Positions 56,253 to 63,856 of a stretch of 64,000 nucleotides of DNA are shown here, one piece after another. A program made the translations under genes and the position numbers. The notes below the pieces were generated by a model. The model ran no database searches, had not been told where the DNA came from, and saw nothing but the letters and a program-made list of their open reading frames with translations. Numbering within the stretch: position 1 is the stretch's first letter; each line of letters begins with the position of its first letter. Source of the stretch: CALFBG01 sp045110315 (lineage in GTDB: Bacteria; Bacteroidota; Bacteroidia; Chitinophagales; Saprospiraceae); NCBI GenBank assembly GCA_045110315.1, contig JBGCFY010000044.1, forward strand, positions 1 to 64,000. The letters run 5' to 3'.

Positions 56253-59144
56253 CTAAGCGGACTGATACCGATATCCAAAATATAAACCGCAGAACAAAAC
56301 TACTGCCAGTATTCCCCATAGCAAGTACGATGAAGTATTAATATCAAGCGGTTCACTGTCGCCAATAACGATCATATTTGCCCACAAGGCGGGATCGGCA
56401 TTTCTTGGACCATTATCCGTTAAGTAAGTTAATTTAGCTTTTTGGAGGGCAACATCTTTGGAGTCTTCCGTTTTAATACTTTTATAAAAATCAACTAAAA
56501 TTTCTTTCGTAGAAATATCCGCTGCATTCCATAAACTAGAAACAACGGTAGGGCAACCCGCATAAGCAAAGGCACGTGCCAAAGAACTAATCCCTTCCCC
56601 TGCGTAGACTTTTCCGTAAGCGGTATTACAAGCACTAAGCACTACCATTTCAGCATTTAACTCTAGTGCGTACAATTCGATTACCCGTAGTAAACTATCT
56701 TCTACACTTTTAGTCAAAGAAAAAACCAAAGCAGAATTCATCGGATCATCTTCGCGAATCCAGCCGTGTCCTGCCCAGTGCAAGATTTTGAACCGTCCGG
56801 CATTTTCCAGAAAGTGTTGCTTGCTAACTTCTTCGTTAGTAAATTCGCTACCATCCAGCAGTTCTGCGATAGTCTTTACTTCTTCTGGAGCATTTTCTAG
56901 CACACCTAGATTCCTTTTGTAGGACTTTCCACCGTTAAACCCAAGTGCTTCTGGAGCTAATGAATCTCGATAATCCAACGCGAATCCGCCAAACAATTCC
57001 AAATCATTCTTGGCTACCGTTTTATCTTCTGCGAATAACAATTGATTGGTATAAGCATAACTAATCGCATACTTTTTGATTACGTAAGGGTTCGTTTTAT
57101 TTTTCCAAGTAGCAACCGGTTCCGTCAAGAGAGGATCAAAAGAAATTCTCAGTAGAGCGCCATCAGGAATAATGAATAATCGCCGCAAGGTTTGTTTTTG
57201 TTCAATCTTTGCTAAAGGTTCTGCAAGCAATTGTTGAAATAACCGATAGGCTAATTTCGGATCATTTTCAGTTTCCAAATCACTAATCATTGATCGAAAT
57301 TGATTACAATCTTTTTCAAAATCTGGTAGCTTTTCCCAAGCGAAAAAGTGGTATTGCTCTTTGGTAATCCCGAATAAAAAAATTTGTTCTTCACCGATAA
57401 AGTATTCTAATAAAGCACCATCCGTAGGCAGTTTTTTTTGAAAACTTGCAATATCTATTCTTTGGTCGTAAGCGTATTTTAGTTTATAATATTGCGGAAA
57501 ATTTTTCTCGAAATTATCGATTAACTTTTCGTAAGTAACCTTCAATGCAAACCGTTCAGTTTGTAGTTTTTGGATTTCAACATCCTCTTGATGAGGATTA
57601 GCTTTAGCTTTAAAGAGCTGCGCTTCTAAATCTAAATAATCTTTCTTGAGCGCTTTTTCCTTTTGTAATAAATCACTTGGTAAGCCTGCAAATTTTGCCT
57701 GTTCTGCTTGCAAGGCATCTAATAAAACGCTAGCCTTATTTTTAGCGGCGAATTGATAAGCTGTTTCAAAATACCTTTTCTCGTTCGTCAATTGATGCAA
57801 ATGAATAGCCGTATGAATAGCCGTTTCATAAACCTTATGCATATCTTCAAGGAGTGCGTATACCGATTCTGAAGAACGAAACCCTTGTCGAATTTCGGTC
57901 AGTAATTCGTCGAAACGAAGGTCACTTGCATGCGCATTTCTCAAATGCACAATTTGTGTGGTATCCAATTCGTAAAGTGCTTTAAAACTTCTTGCTTTCC
58001 CAGATAGTAATCTAAGTAGCGTGCGGTTATCTTCACATTCAATCCCTGATAAATCCGGATTTATCGTCAAGTCTTTTTCTACAAAAGTAGGTAATAGGCA
58101 AGCAATTCCTTCGTGGTAAGCAGTTAAGGCAAGCTGGTAATTAGCTTGGGCAAAATGTAAGTCTCCTAAATTATCATGACATTTGGCAACGTCAGGATGA
58201 AACTTATTGGGTAACTCTGCTTGGAGCATACTCATTGACTCTAGAATGGTAAGCTTAGCTTCTTCGTAGTTGCCCATGCCTTTATAACAAATACTGATAT
58301 TCTCGAGGCAAGTCGCTAAACTTTTACGGTAGAATGGGTCTTCCGTTTCAGCATAGAGTAGTGGGAAAATATTTTTCGCTTTTTGAAAGAGCGGTAATCC
58401 AGCGGTGTAATCATTTTGACTCAAAAAAAGTACTCCCCGATTTGCATACGCATTGGCTAATTGTTCTTCGTCTGCATCTTGACTCGTAATAATTTTTTGG
58501 TAGTAAGATAAAGCTTCTTCAGCCTTTCCTAATCCATCTAGTGCACCTGCCAAAGAGTTGTAGCATTCCAGCAAGGATCCAGTTTCGTTTCGTTCTAAAA
58601 ATAATTGACTTGCTTGTTCTAAGTATTGAAGAGCATTAGAAAAATCTTCAGTCCTTACATAAGTTTCTCCAATTTCAAAGCAGATTTTAGCCTGTAGAGT
58701 CTGGTCTACATTTTTGGTCGCTGCCATTTTTTCAAGAGCAATTTTTCCATTTTCAATCGCTCGTATATACTGACCAGCTTCTTTTTGCAGCATCGTAATC
58801 AAGTAATAAGTGTAGGTAATATCTTCTAAAAAAGGAGGATTGGCAGATCCCCAGATGGAGAGTGCCGCTTGATAATCGGCTAAAGCTTCTTTGTAGTGCG
58901 CAGCATCCATCAAGTAATACTCAATTCCTTTTTTTTGCAACAATCGTGCTCGGAGGGAAGGCTGTTTCGACCACTGATTTTGATGTTGGCGTAAAGCTTC
59001 ATCAATAATCTTCACCGATTCGGTAGGCTCTAATGTTTTTATTTCTTTGATAATGCGATCTACTGTTGGCGCTAAATCTTTTTGACCAAAGGCACCAAAA
59101 GACCAACAACAAAACGAGAATAGAAGGAGTAAGTTTAGTTTCAT
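56253..59144 (-). CDS. CHAT-domain protein with N-terminal TPR repeats, membrane-anchored
   Basis: A 963-residue protein with signal peptide (MKLNLLLLFSFCCWSFGAFGQ). TPR units run from about 30 to 370 (for example AKICFEIGETYVRTEDFSNALQYLEQA; YANRGVLFLSQNDYTAGL). The CHAT caspase-like peptidase domain (about 660-920) has its His in LHWAGHGW (about 793) and its Cys in VLSACNTAYG (about 839), the expected catalytic dyad. The C-terminus ends in a transmembrane helix (LLWGILAVVLFCGLYFGYRY). With the signal peptide this suggests a periplasm-facing protease. It is probably in the same unit as the upstream subtilase gene, though a strong hairpin lies in the gap between them. The substrate is unknown. 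Confidence 0.9.
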   Translation of the reverse strand: MKLNLLLLFSFCCWSFGAFGQKDLAPTVDRIIKEIKTLEPTESVKIIDEALRQHQNQWSKQPSLRARLLQKKGIEYYLMDAAHYKEALADYQAALSIWGSANPPFLEDITYTYYLITMLQKEAGQYIRAIENGKIALEKMAATKNVDQTLQAKICFEIGETYVRTEDFSNALQYLEQASQLFLERNETGSLLECYNSLAGALDGLGKAEEALSYYQKIITSQDADEEQLANAYANRGVLFLSQNDYTAGLPLFQKAKNIFPLLYAETEDPFYRKSLATCLENISICYKGMGNYEEAKLTILESMSMLQAELPNKFHPDVAKCHDNLGDLHFAQANYQLALTAYHEGIACLLPTFVEKDLTINPDLSGIECEDNRTLLRLLSGKARSFKALYELDTTQIVHLRNAHASDLRFDELLTEIRQGFRSSESVYALLEDMHKVYETAIHTAIHLHQLTNEKRYFETAYQFAAKNKASVLLDALQAEQAKFAGLPSDLLQKEKALKKDYLDLEAQLFKAKANPHQEDVEIQKLQTERFALKVTYEKLIDNFEKNFPQYYKLKYAYDQRIDIASFQKKLPTDGALLEYFIGEEQIFLFGITKEQYHFFAWEKLPDFEKDCNQFRSMISDLETENDPKLAYRLFQQLLAEPLAKIEQKQTLRRLFIIPDGALLRISFDPLLTEPVATWKNKTNPYVIKKYAISYAYTNQLLFAEDKTVAKNDLELFGGFALDYRDSLAPEALGFNGGKSYKRNLGVLENAPEEVKTIAELLDGSEFTNEEVSKQHFLENAGRFKILHWAGHGWIREDDPMNSALVFSLTKSVEDSLLRVIELYALELNAEMVVLSACNTAYGKVYAGEGISSLARAFAYAGCPTVVSSLWNAADISTKEILVDFYKSIKTEDSKDVALQKAKLTYLTDNGPRNADPALWANMIVIGDSEPLDINTSSYLLWGILAVVLFCGLYFGYRYQSA

Positions 59145-59188
59145 TTTTACTAGAATAAAAAGCCAGGCTTACCCCTTCTCAATGCACC

Positions 59189-59245
59189 AAGTGTATGTCC
59201 AAAAGTACCACTGTAGTTAATTAGTAGTTATTTAGACATACACTT
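59189..59245 (-). repeat. Hairpin between the subtilase and CHAT genes
   Basis: Perfect 11-bp arms AAGTGTATGTC (59189-59199) and GACATACACTT (59235-59245) with a 35-nt loop. It lies 82 bp after the subtilase stop on the minus strand. It may be a terminator or stability element. No T-run follows. Confidence 0.5.
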
Positions 59246-59326
59246 AGGCTTGAGTATGAAGGAGTTGCTTATTAAAAACGCTTAATTTGCCGTTTCTAGT
59301 TCAAAGAAAAACAACTTCTTGCGTAA

Positions 59327-60907
59327 TTATTCCAATTTAATCATTTTTTTCGTGATTGTATTTTTTCCAGATTGTACATTCAACCAATAAGTTCCTGTAG
59401 GTTGCATTTGACTGTTCCATTCAAACTCATTTATTCCCACGTTAGCATTTTCCTGATGGCGATAAACTTCTTTGCCCAAAGCATCAAAAATACGAATCGT
59501 TACTCGCTTCTCGTCTGTACTTTCCCAGCGAAGATGAACTACTTGTCGAAAGGGTTGAGGAAATACGGTTAAAGTATTTGAAAGTCCCTCTGTTTTATCC
59601 TCTAGCTTACGGAACGAAGGCTGCGTTAGATTATTTAGAGCGTGGGGAGCGTTAATAATTCCTTCCGTAAGAATCGGTAATCCTACTTTTGTAACTGTTT
59701 CAGTGATTGCATTGCGAAGCGCCGTATAATTATAAGAAATGTTATCCTCCGTGTTTTCTAGATTATCTAGATCACAAAGATGTGTCGCTAGCAAACTTGC
59801 TGTTCCAGTAACGACTGCTGCTGCCATCGAAGTACCTAGTTTAACTTCCCATTTGCCGTCAAGGACAGGGCTATGTACGCCACCCGGTGCCGCAACATCT
59901 ACGCTTACCATACCATAATTAGAATAGCTCTCCAATTGGTTATCACAACCTGAAGCAGCGACCGAAATAAGATTTGGACAACTAAACCCCGCAGGATAAA
60001 ACCCTTTTGTACTCACATCGATATCCGTAGATTCGTTACCTGCGGCACAAACCACAAATATACCTTCCATATTTCCCGCTAAACTAATTACATATTCTAA
60101 TGGACTTATCTTATCCGTTGGCTGCGGACGATCAGCAGTATAGCCTAAACTCATATTAACGATATCAAGTCTTTGAGAAATGGCATAATCCAAAGCTTCA
60201 ATGGCGAGATATACGGTGCCCTCTCCTTCTTTGTCTTGCGTCTTAAGAGGAACAACCCTAATATTATTGGCATTTTCCATATCTGCCATTTGGACAATCG
60301 TACCAGTAGTATGCGTACCGTGACCATTATCATCGGAGGCATTAGGAGTCCGATTAACAAAATCATATCCTCGTGAAAAAGACAGCCAAGGTTGCAAGTA
60401 GCTATTGTTGTCATCTACTCCCGTATCCATTACACCAACGCTTACTTCACATTCTCCTGATGAACAAGTTACGGGTTGACGTGGCACGCAAAGTGTTAGA
60501 TTTCCAGAGGGGTTGTCCTCTAAGTTATCCATAACTTCGGAAGAAATTATACGAGTGGGAAAATTTTCGCCAGCAGTTTTTACTTTAGTTTTACTACTTA
60601 ATCGTTTTCGACTTTCTTTGATATCTAAAGTATCCGAACCGATAAGAAAGTGAATATGTGGATTGCCAACAACGTTAATTGTTGAGTCTAATCGCCACAA
60701 TCTAACTTCTGAGATTGGAGTAATTCTTAGTTCCGTAACGTTAAATTCTGTTTTAATAGCATCGATTGTATCTTGAGGAGTGCCATTTTCGAAGCGAACA
60801 ATCAATTCTTTGTCACTTTGTGCCTGCACTAGGCTAGGATTGATATATAAAAAACTTAGGAGGAGTAAAGCATTTCTAAAAAAAGCTAGGTTTTTGATCT
60901 TTTTCAT
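59327..60907 (-). CDS. Secreted subtilisin-like serine protease (S8) with T9SS sorting domain
   Basis: A 526-residue protein with signal peptide (MKKIKNLAFFRNALLLLSFLYINPSLVQA). A propeptide-like region (about 30-140) precedes the S8 domain, with catalytic Asp in VGVMDTGVD (about 161), His in DNGHGTHTTG (about 193) and Ser in GTSMAAA (about 357). Residues about 445-526 form a type A T9SS C-terminal domain (LTVFPQPFRQVVHLRW ... GTYWLNVQSG). It is likely exported to the surface or medium. The promoter motif upstream (60954-60989) is shared with the ECF sigma gene on the other strand. The CHAT gene follows downstream. Confidence 0.92.
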   Translation of the reverse strand: MKKIKNLAFFRNALLLLSFLYINPSLVQAQSDKELIVRFENGTPQDTIDAIKTEFNVTELRITPISEVRLWRLDSTINVVGNPHIHFLIGSDTLDIKESRKRLSSKTKVKTAGENFPTRIISSEVMDNLEDNPSGNLTLCVPRQPVTCSSGECEVSVGVMDTGVDDNNSYLQPWLSFSRGYDFVNRTPNASDDNGHGTHTTGTIVQMADMENANNIRVVPLKTQDKEGEGTVYLAIEALDYAISQRLDIVNMSLGYTADRPQPTDKISPLEYVISLAGNMEGIFVVCAAGNESTDIDVSTKGFYPAGFSCPNLISVAASGCDNQLESYSNYGMVSVDVAAPGGVHSPVLDGKWEVKLGTSMAAAVVTGTASLLATHLCDLDNLENTEDNISYNYTALRNAITETVTKVGLPILTEGIINAPHALNNLTQPSFRKLEDKTEGLSNTLTVFPQPFRQVVHLRWESTDEKRVTIRIFDALGKEVYRHQENANVGINEFEWNSQMQPTGTYWLNVQSGKNTITKKMIKLE

Positions 60908-60953
60908 AATATTTTTTTTTGGCTACATCTAAATCTGATTGAAAGTATCGTTT

Positions 60954-60989
60954 CTATAAGCAAGAATTACAATTAGTGTGACAAAAAAA
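60954..60989 (-). promoter_or_regulatory. Shared promoter-like motif upstream of the subtilase gene
   Basis: Minus strand: TTTTTTTGTCACA, 13-bp spacer, TTGCTTATAG, starting about 80 bp upstream of the ATG at 60907. The same two blocks with the same spacer precede the ECF sigma gene. The -10-like block does not match TAnnTTTG, so a non-housekeeping sigma factor or an activator is implied. Confidence 0.7.
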
Positions 60990-61099
60990 TCTAAGTTTTT
61001 TTTCGAAAGAAAAGTAAGCTTTAAGGAGAAAGTCGGAAGTTATAAAATCAACACTATTTGCACTAGTCCTTATTTACGAATAACAACATTATAATTATG

Positions 61100-61119
61100 T
61101 ACTTGATACGTATCAAGTA
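61100..61119. promoter_or_regulatory. 20-bp perfect palindrome, possible operator
   Basis: Two adjoining TACTTGATAC / GTATCAAGTA half-sites form an uninterrupted 10+10 palindrome, a form typical of dimeric regulator sites. No matching regulator gene is adjacent. Confidence 0.45.
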
Positions 61120-61509
61120 TCAGCCTTTCGTACTCATATTGCTTAACAAAGGAGGAAAGTATTAAAAAATAGAAGCAGCTACAAATTAACTTTGCAACCG
61201 CGTTCTATAGCATAAATAGATGTAACCAAAAATTTTAATAGTTTAAATGCGTATTGAAATTATTTAAAATATAAATCTTATAATCTGTGCTTACTCACTA
61301 TTGGGTAAGTTCAGTTGCTAACTATATTTTATTTATTATAAAGTATTACTATTGCTCTGAAGCGTATCTTTTAGCGTAGCAGATATTTAAAAAAAGCTTC
61401 CACTAAAAGAAACAGGTTTGGATATAAAAGCACACAAATCCCAGAACGTGACATTTTTTACGATAATTATTTAATTTACGGTTGAAGTTGTTTTGCCCAA
61501 CTTGAAACA

Positions 61510-61669
61510 GAAGTTGTTTAATAATTCGAAAAGCAGTTGAGAAGCAGAGATTTTTATTCAAGTTGAAGCTCTTTTTGGAGTTCGTAGCACCGCTACGGAG
61601 AATAAAAAAGCTAAAAAGTTGGACAAAAAGATCAATTCGCAAACATTTTTAGAGTTTTTAAACAACATT
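61510..61669. repeat. Palindromic interspersed element, copy B (160 bp, MITE-like)
   Basis: The left end GAAGTTGTTTAA (61510-61521) and right end TTTTTAAACAACATT (61655-61669) are inverted. The centre is CGTAGC-ACC-GCTACG (61583-61597), symmetrically placed 80 bp from each end, as in copy A. The flanking arms AGCTCTTTTT / AAAAAAGCT repeat copy A's A/T-rich arms. An extra left end (61484-61494) sits just upstream. Confidence 0.75.
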
Positions 61670-61702
61670 GATACGATTCAAATTTACCGATCGGCGATAA
61701 GA

Positions 61703-61744
61703 TAGGTTTACCAAATAGCTTGGTGATTTTATTAGGTAAACCTA
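61703..61744. repeat. Hairpin upstream of the ECF sigma operon
   Basis: Perfect 10-bp arms TAGGTTTACC (61703-61712) / GGTAAACCTA (61735-61744) with a 22-nt loop, about 95 bp before the shared promoter motif. Confidence 0.5.
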
Positions 61745-61838
61745 CTTAAGTACTAAGACAAAGTTATTTTACCAATCTACCCTTTCCCTCGTCTATACAA
61801 GATCACTACATGAAGTTATATTCAAAAAAAAATTCTGC

Positions 61839-61874
61839 TTTTTTTGTCACATTCCATCCGTTGATTGCTTATAG
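61839..61874 (+). promoter_or_regulatory. Shared promoter-like motif upstream of the ECF sigma operon
   Basis: TTTTTTTGTCACA (61839-61851), 13 bp, TTGCTTATAG (61865-61874). All 23 block positions and the spacer length match the motif before the subtilase gene, while the spacer sequences differ. It lies about 155 bp upstream of the sigma ATG at 62031. Confidence 0.7.
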
Positions 61875-62030
61875 TATTAAATAGATGGCGATTCTTTGAT
61901 GGAAGGAAGTTGTTTTAATTTAAAATGATATCGTCTACCAAAAGAAAATAACTACTTAACAGTATTCTCTTTTGATAAATAACACCATTTGTTGAAGAAC
62001 GTGCGATAGATAACCAAAAGTCACATTGAT

Positions 62031-62840
62031 ATGTACAGCTTAAGTATTCAAAATCAAGAATTCTCTGAGAACTACCTCACTTTAACTCAGTTTGAAACGA
62101 TGTATCAACAAGAATTAGAAACTTGGTTAATCACCGAAGGTTTTTGTCAAACGCATGAAGTTAAGTACTTAAAATTTCGAGTATTAATTAGCTTGAAAAG
62201 TAGTTTTTCTCTAACAGAATACTACCAATCTTCTCTTATCTGGAAATCTATTCCTATTATTGCTAAAAGAGAATATGGTAAAATCAAAAAACTAATGGAG
62301 AAAAATTTTGGCTTAAGCGAGTTAGCCTTTCAAGAATTGGCAGAACAATTACAGGCTGGCGACGAACGCTTGTTTGAACAAATTTTCTTGAGTCACTATA
62401 AAGACTGCATAGCTTATTTAATGAAGAACTATGGCGCATCGCACGAAGATGCTTACGATGCTACGATGGAAACTTTACTGAATTTTCACAAAGGCATCAA
62501 AGCAGCAAAAATAAACTATGGCAACCTTCGTTTTTTGTTTACTAAAATGGCGAGTCAAGTTTATATCAAGTGGATTAAACGCGAAAATTTAAAAAACCCG
62601 ATTCAAGAAATGGATTTGGTAGAAGATCCAAAAGCTTTTGACAAAGAAACCTTACAATTACTTGATCAAGCCTGGGCGGGTCTTTGTGAAGATTGTGCAG
62701 GATTACTCAAAAAATTTTATTACGAAAATATTTCTTTAAAGGAGATCGCTCTTAAATTAAATAAATCTCCAGAAGCAATACGAAAGCAAAAGCAGCGATG
62801 TGTAGAAAAACTCAAAAGCTACTTTCTTCGTATTTCTTAA
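62031..62840 (+). CDS. ECF-like sigma factor with N-terminal extension
   Basis: A 269-residue protein. Residues 1-105 are an extra, unnamed helical segment (EFSENYLTLTQFETMYQQEL ... SIPIIAKREYGKIKKLMEK). Region 2 follows (about 110-185: GDERLFEQIFLSHYKDCIAYLMKN, EDAYDATMETLLNFHKGI). Region 4 (about 210-262) reads LLKKFYYENISLKEIALKLNKSPEAIRKQKQRCVEKLKSYF. The extension may bind a partner. It is 12 bp upstream of a TPR membrane protein gene that could be its anti-sigma factor. The promoter motif it shares with the subtilase suggests autoregulation, which is inference. Confidence 0.88.
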   Translation: MYSLSIQNQEFSENYLTLTQFETMYQQELETWLITEGFCQTHEVKYLKFRVLISLKSSFSLTEYYQSSLIWKSIPIIAKREYGKIKKLMEKNFGLSELAFQELAEQLQAGDERLFEQIFLSHYKDCIAYLMKNYGASHEDAYDATMETLLNFHKGIKAAKINYGNLRFLFTKMASQVYIKWIKRENLKNPIQEMDLVEDPKAFDKETLQLLDQAWAGLCEDCAGLLKKFYYENISLKEIALKLNKSPEAIRKQKQRCVEKLKSYFLRIS

Positions 62841-62852
62841 ACCTTTACCATA

Positions 62853-63548
62853 ATGAAAAAAATCTCTGACTACCTCGACAACAAGTTATCTCCAGATGCA
62901 GCCGAGGAACTTACGAAGCGTATCGTCAATGCGCAGATTGACCAAAGCAAAAAAGCAAATTGGCAACAAAAATTGGCGAATCAACATAATATTACGAGAA
63001 CGCCAAAAAAAAATAATTTACGTATTGCCCTATTCCAGTGGCGCAACGTTGCTGCCATTTTTTTAGTCGTAGCCATGTCCATCGTTTTTTACTTCAGTCA
63101 GCCCGTTCGTGCTGAATCACAGGCAATGGCTTATCTAATGGAGCAAAAATACGAATCAAAAAATAATGTAACTCGAGGTGATGAGCAAGCTGCTACCTCT
63201 GAGCTATACAACAAAGCATATCTTGCGTACAAAAACTCAGATTATGAAAGTGCAAGTACTAGCTTTCTTGCTTTGCTCCAAAAAGATCCGAATTACAGCA
63301 ATGCTCATTATTACTTAGGCTTAAGTCAATTATACTTGGACGATTATTCACAAGCCATTGCCTCTCTCCAAAAGGTAAAAGTATTATCGACAACGGATCA
63401 AGCTGTTCAGGACGAAGCGAATTGGTTTCTAGGCTTAGCGTATACTTTATCTGGACAGAAAGAATTGGCCCGTCAGACTTTCAAAGAAATCGTTGCTACA
63501 AAAGCATGGAATGCCGACGAAGCTGCCAAAATTTTATCAAACTTATAG
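62853..63548 (+). CDS. Membrane-anchored TPR protein, possible anti-sigma partner
   Basis: A 231-residue protein. The N-terminus (about 1-60) is cytoplasmic and reads MKKISDYLDNKLSPDAAEEL, like the start of anti-sigma/zinc-finger-type membrane proteins but without the His/Cys motif. One helix (VAAIFLVVAMSIVFYFS) at about 70-86 is followed by a periplasmic-side TPR region (about 120-230: YNKAYLAYKNSDYESASTSFLALLQKDPNYSNAHYYLGLSQLYL; FKEIVATKAWNADEAAKIL). Such an arrangement fits a sensor that holds the upstream sigma factor. It is the second gene of the unit, followed by a strong terminator. Confidence 0.83.
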   Translation: MKKISDYLDNKLSPDAAEELTKRIVNAQIDQSKKANWQQKLANQHNITRTPKKNNLRIALFQWRNVAAIFLVVAMSIVFYFSQPVRAESQAMAYLMEQKYESKNNVTRGDEQAATSELYNKAYLAYKNSDYESASTSFLALLQKDPNYSNAHYYLGLSQLYLDDYSQAIASLQKVKVLSTTDQAVQDEANWFLGLAYTLSGQKELARQTFKEIVATKAWNADEAAKILSNL

Positions 63549-63603
63549 TGGGAAGTATAAAGTAAATTAGGTTAAATATAAATTAAGAATTGGTTTACAA
63601 CGC

Positions 63604-63639
63604 AAATCCCTTTTTCCAAAGTTTTGGAAAAAGGGATTT
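63604..63639. terminator. Strong terminator after the sigma-TPR operon
   Basis: Arms 63604-63620 (AAATCCCTTTTTCCAAA) and 63623-63639 are perfectly complementary over 17 bp with a 2-nt minimal loop, followed by CTTTTG. The rest of the 63549-63856 gap holds nothing I can support. Confidence 0.85.
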
Positions 63640-63856
63640 CTTTTGTGGAACACGGCAGAGTACTCTTCTATCAATAAGATTCAATCTTTGGGAAATTATT
63701 TTCGGAAGGACGGAACGAAGAGTGAGAAAAAAGGTATTTTCAGCCCATCTAACTTTTTAGAATAATGTCTAATGCACTAAGAAACTGTTTGAGTATCCGT
63801 TAAATAACATAATGAATGAAGGGAACTAATCTCACAATTCCTTAGTTATTGGCAGT

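Larger units (their letters stand above)
60908..62030. other. 1.1-kb gene-free interval with promoters, repeats and palindromes
   Basis: No credible gene. It contains the divergent shared promoter motifs (60954-60989 minus, 61839-61874 plus), a 20-bp palindrome (61100-61119), a solitary repeat end (61484-61494), palindromic element copy B (61510-61669), a TAGGTTTACC/GGTAAACCTA hairpin (61703-61744) and another solitary end (61906-61918). Confidence 0.7.

Noticed and set aside
56253..59144. CHAT-TPR gene as part of the MoxR-DUF5682 operon
   Set aside because: It is convergent on the opposite strand, so it is not co-transcribed; any functional link is speculative.
61403..61642. 79-codon minus-strand frame across palindromic element copy B
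   Set aside because: Crosses the inverted repeat and shows no protein-like features.
62016..62025. Second GTCACA just before the sigma ATG as another copy of the shared promoter
   Set aside because: There is no TTGCTTATAG block at 13 bp, and it lies too close to the start codon.
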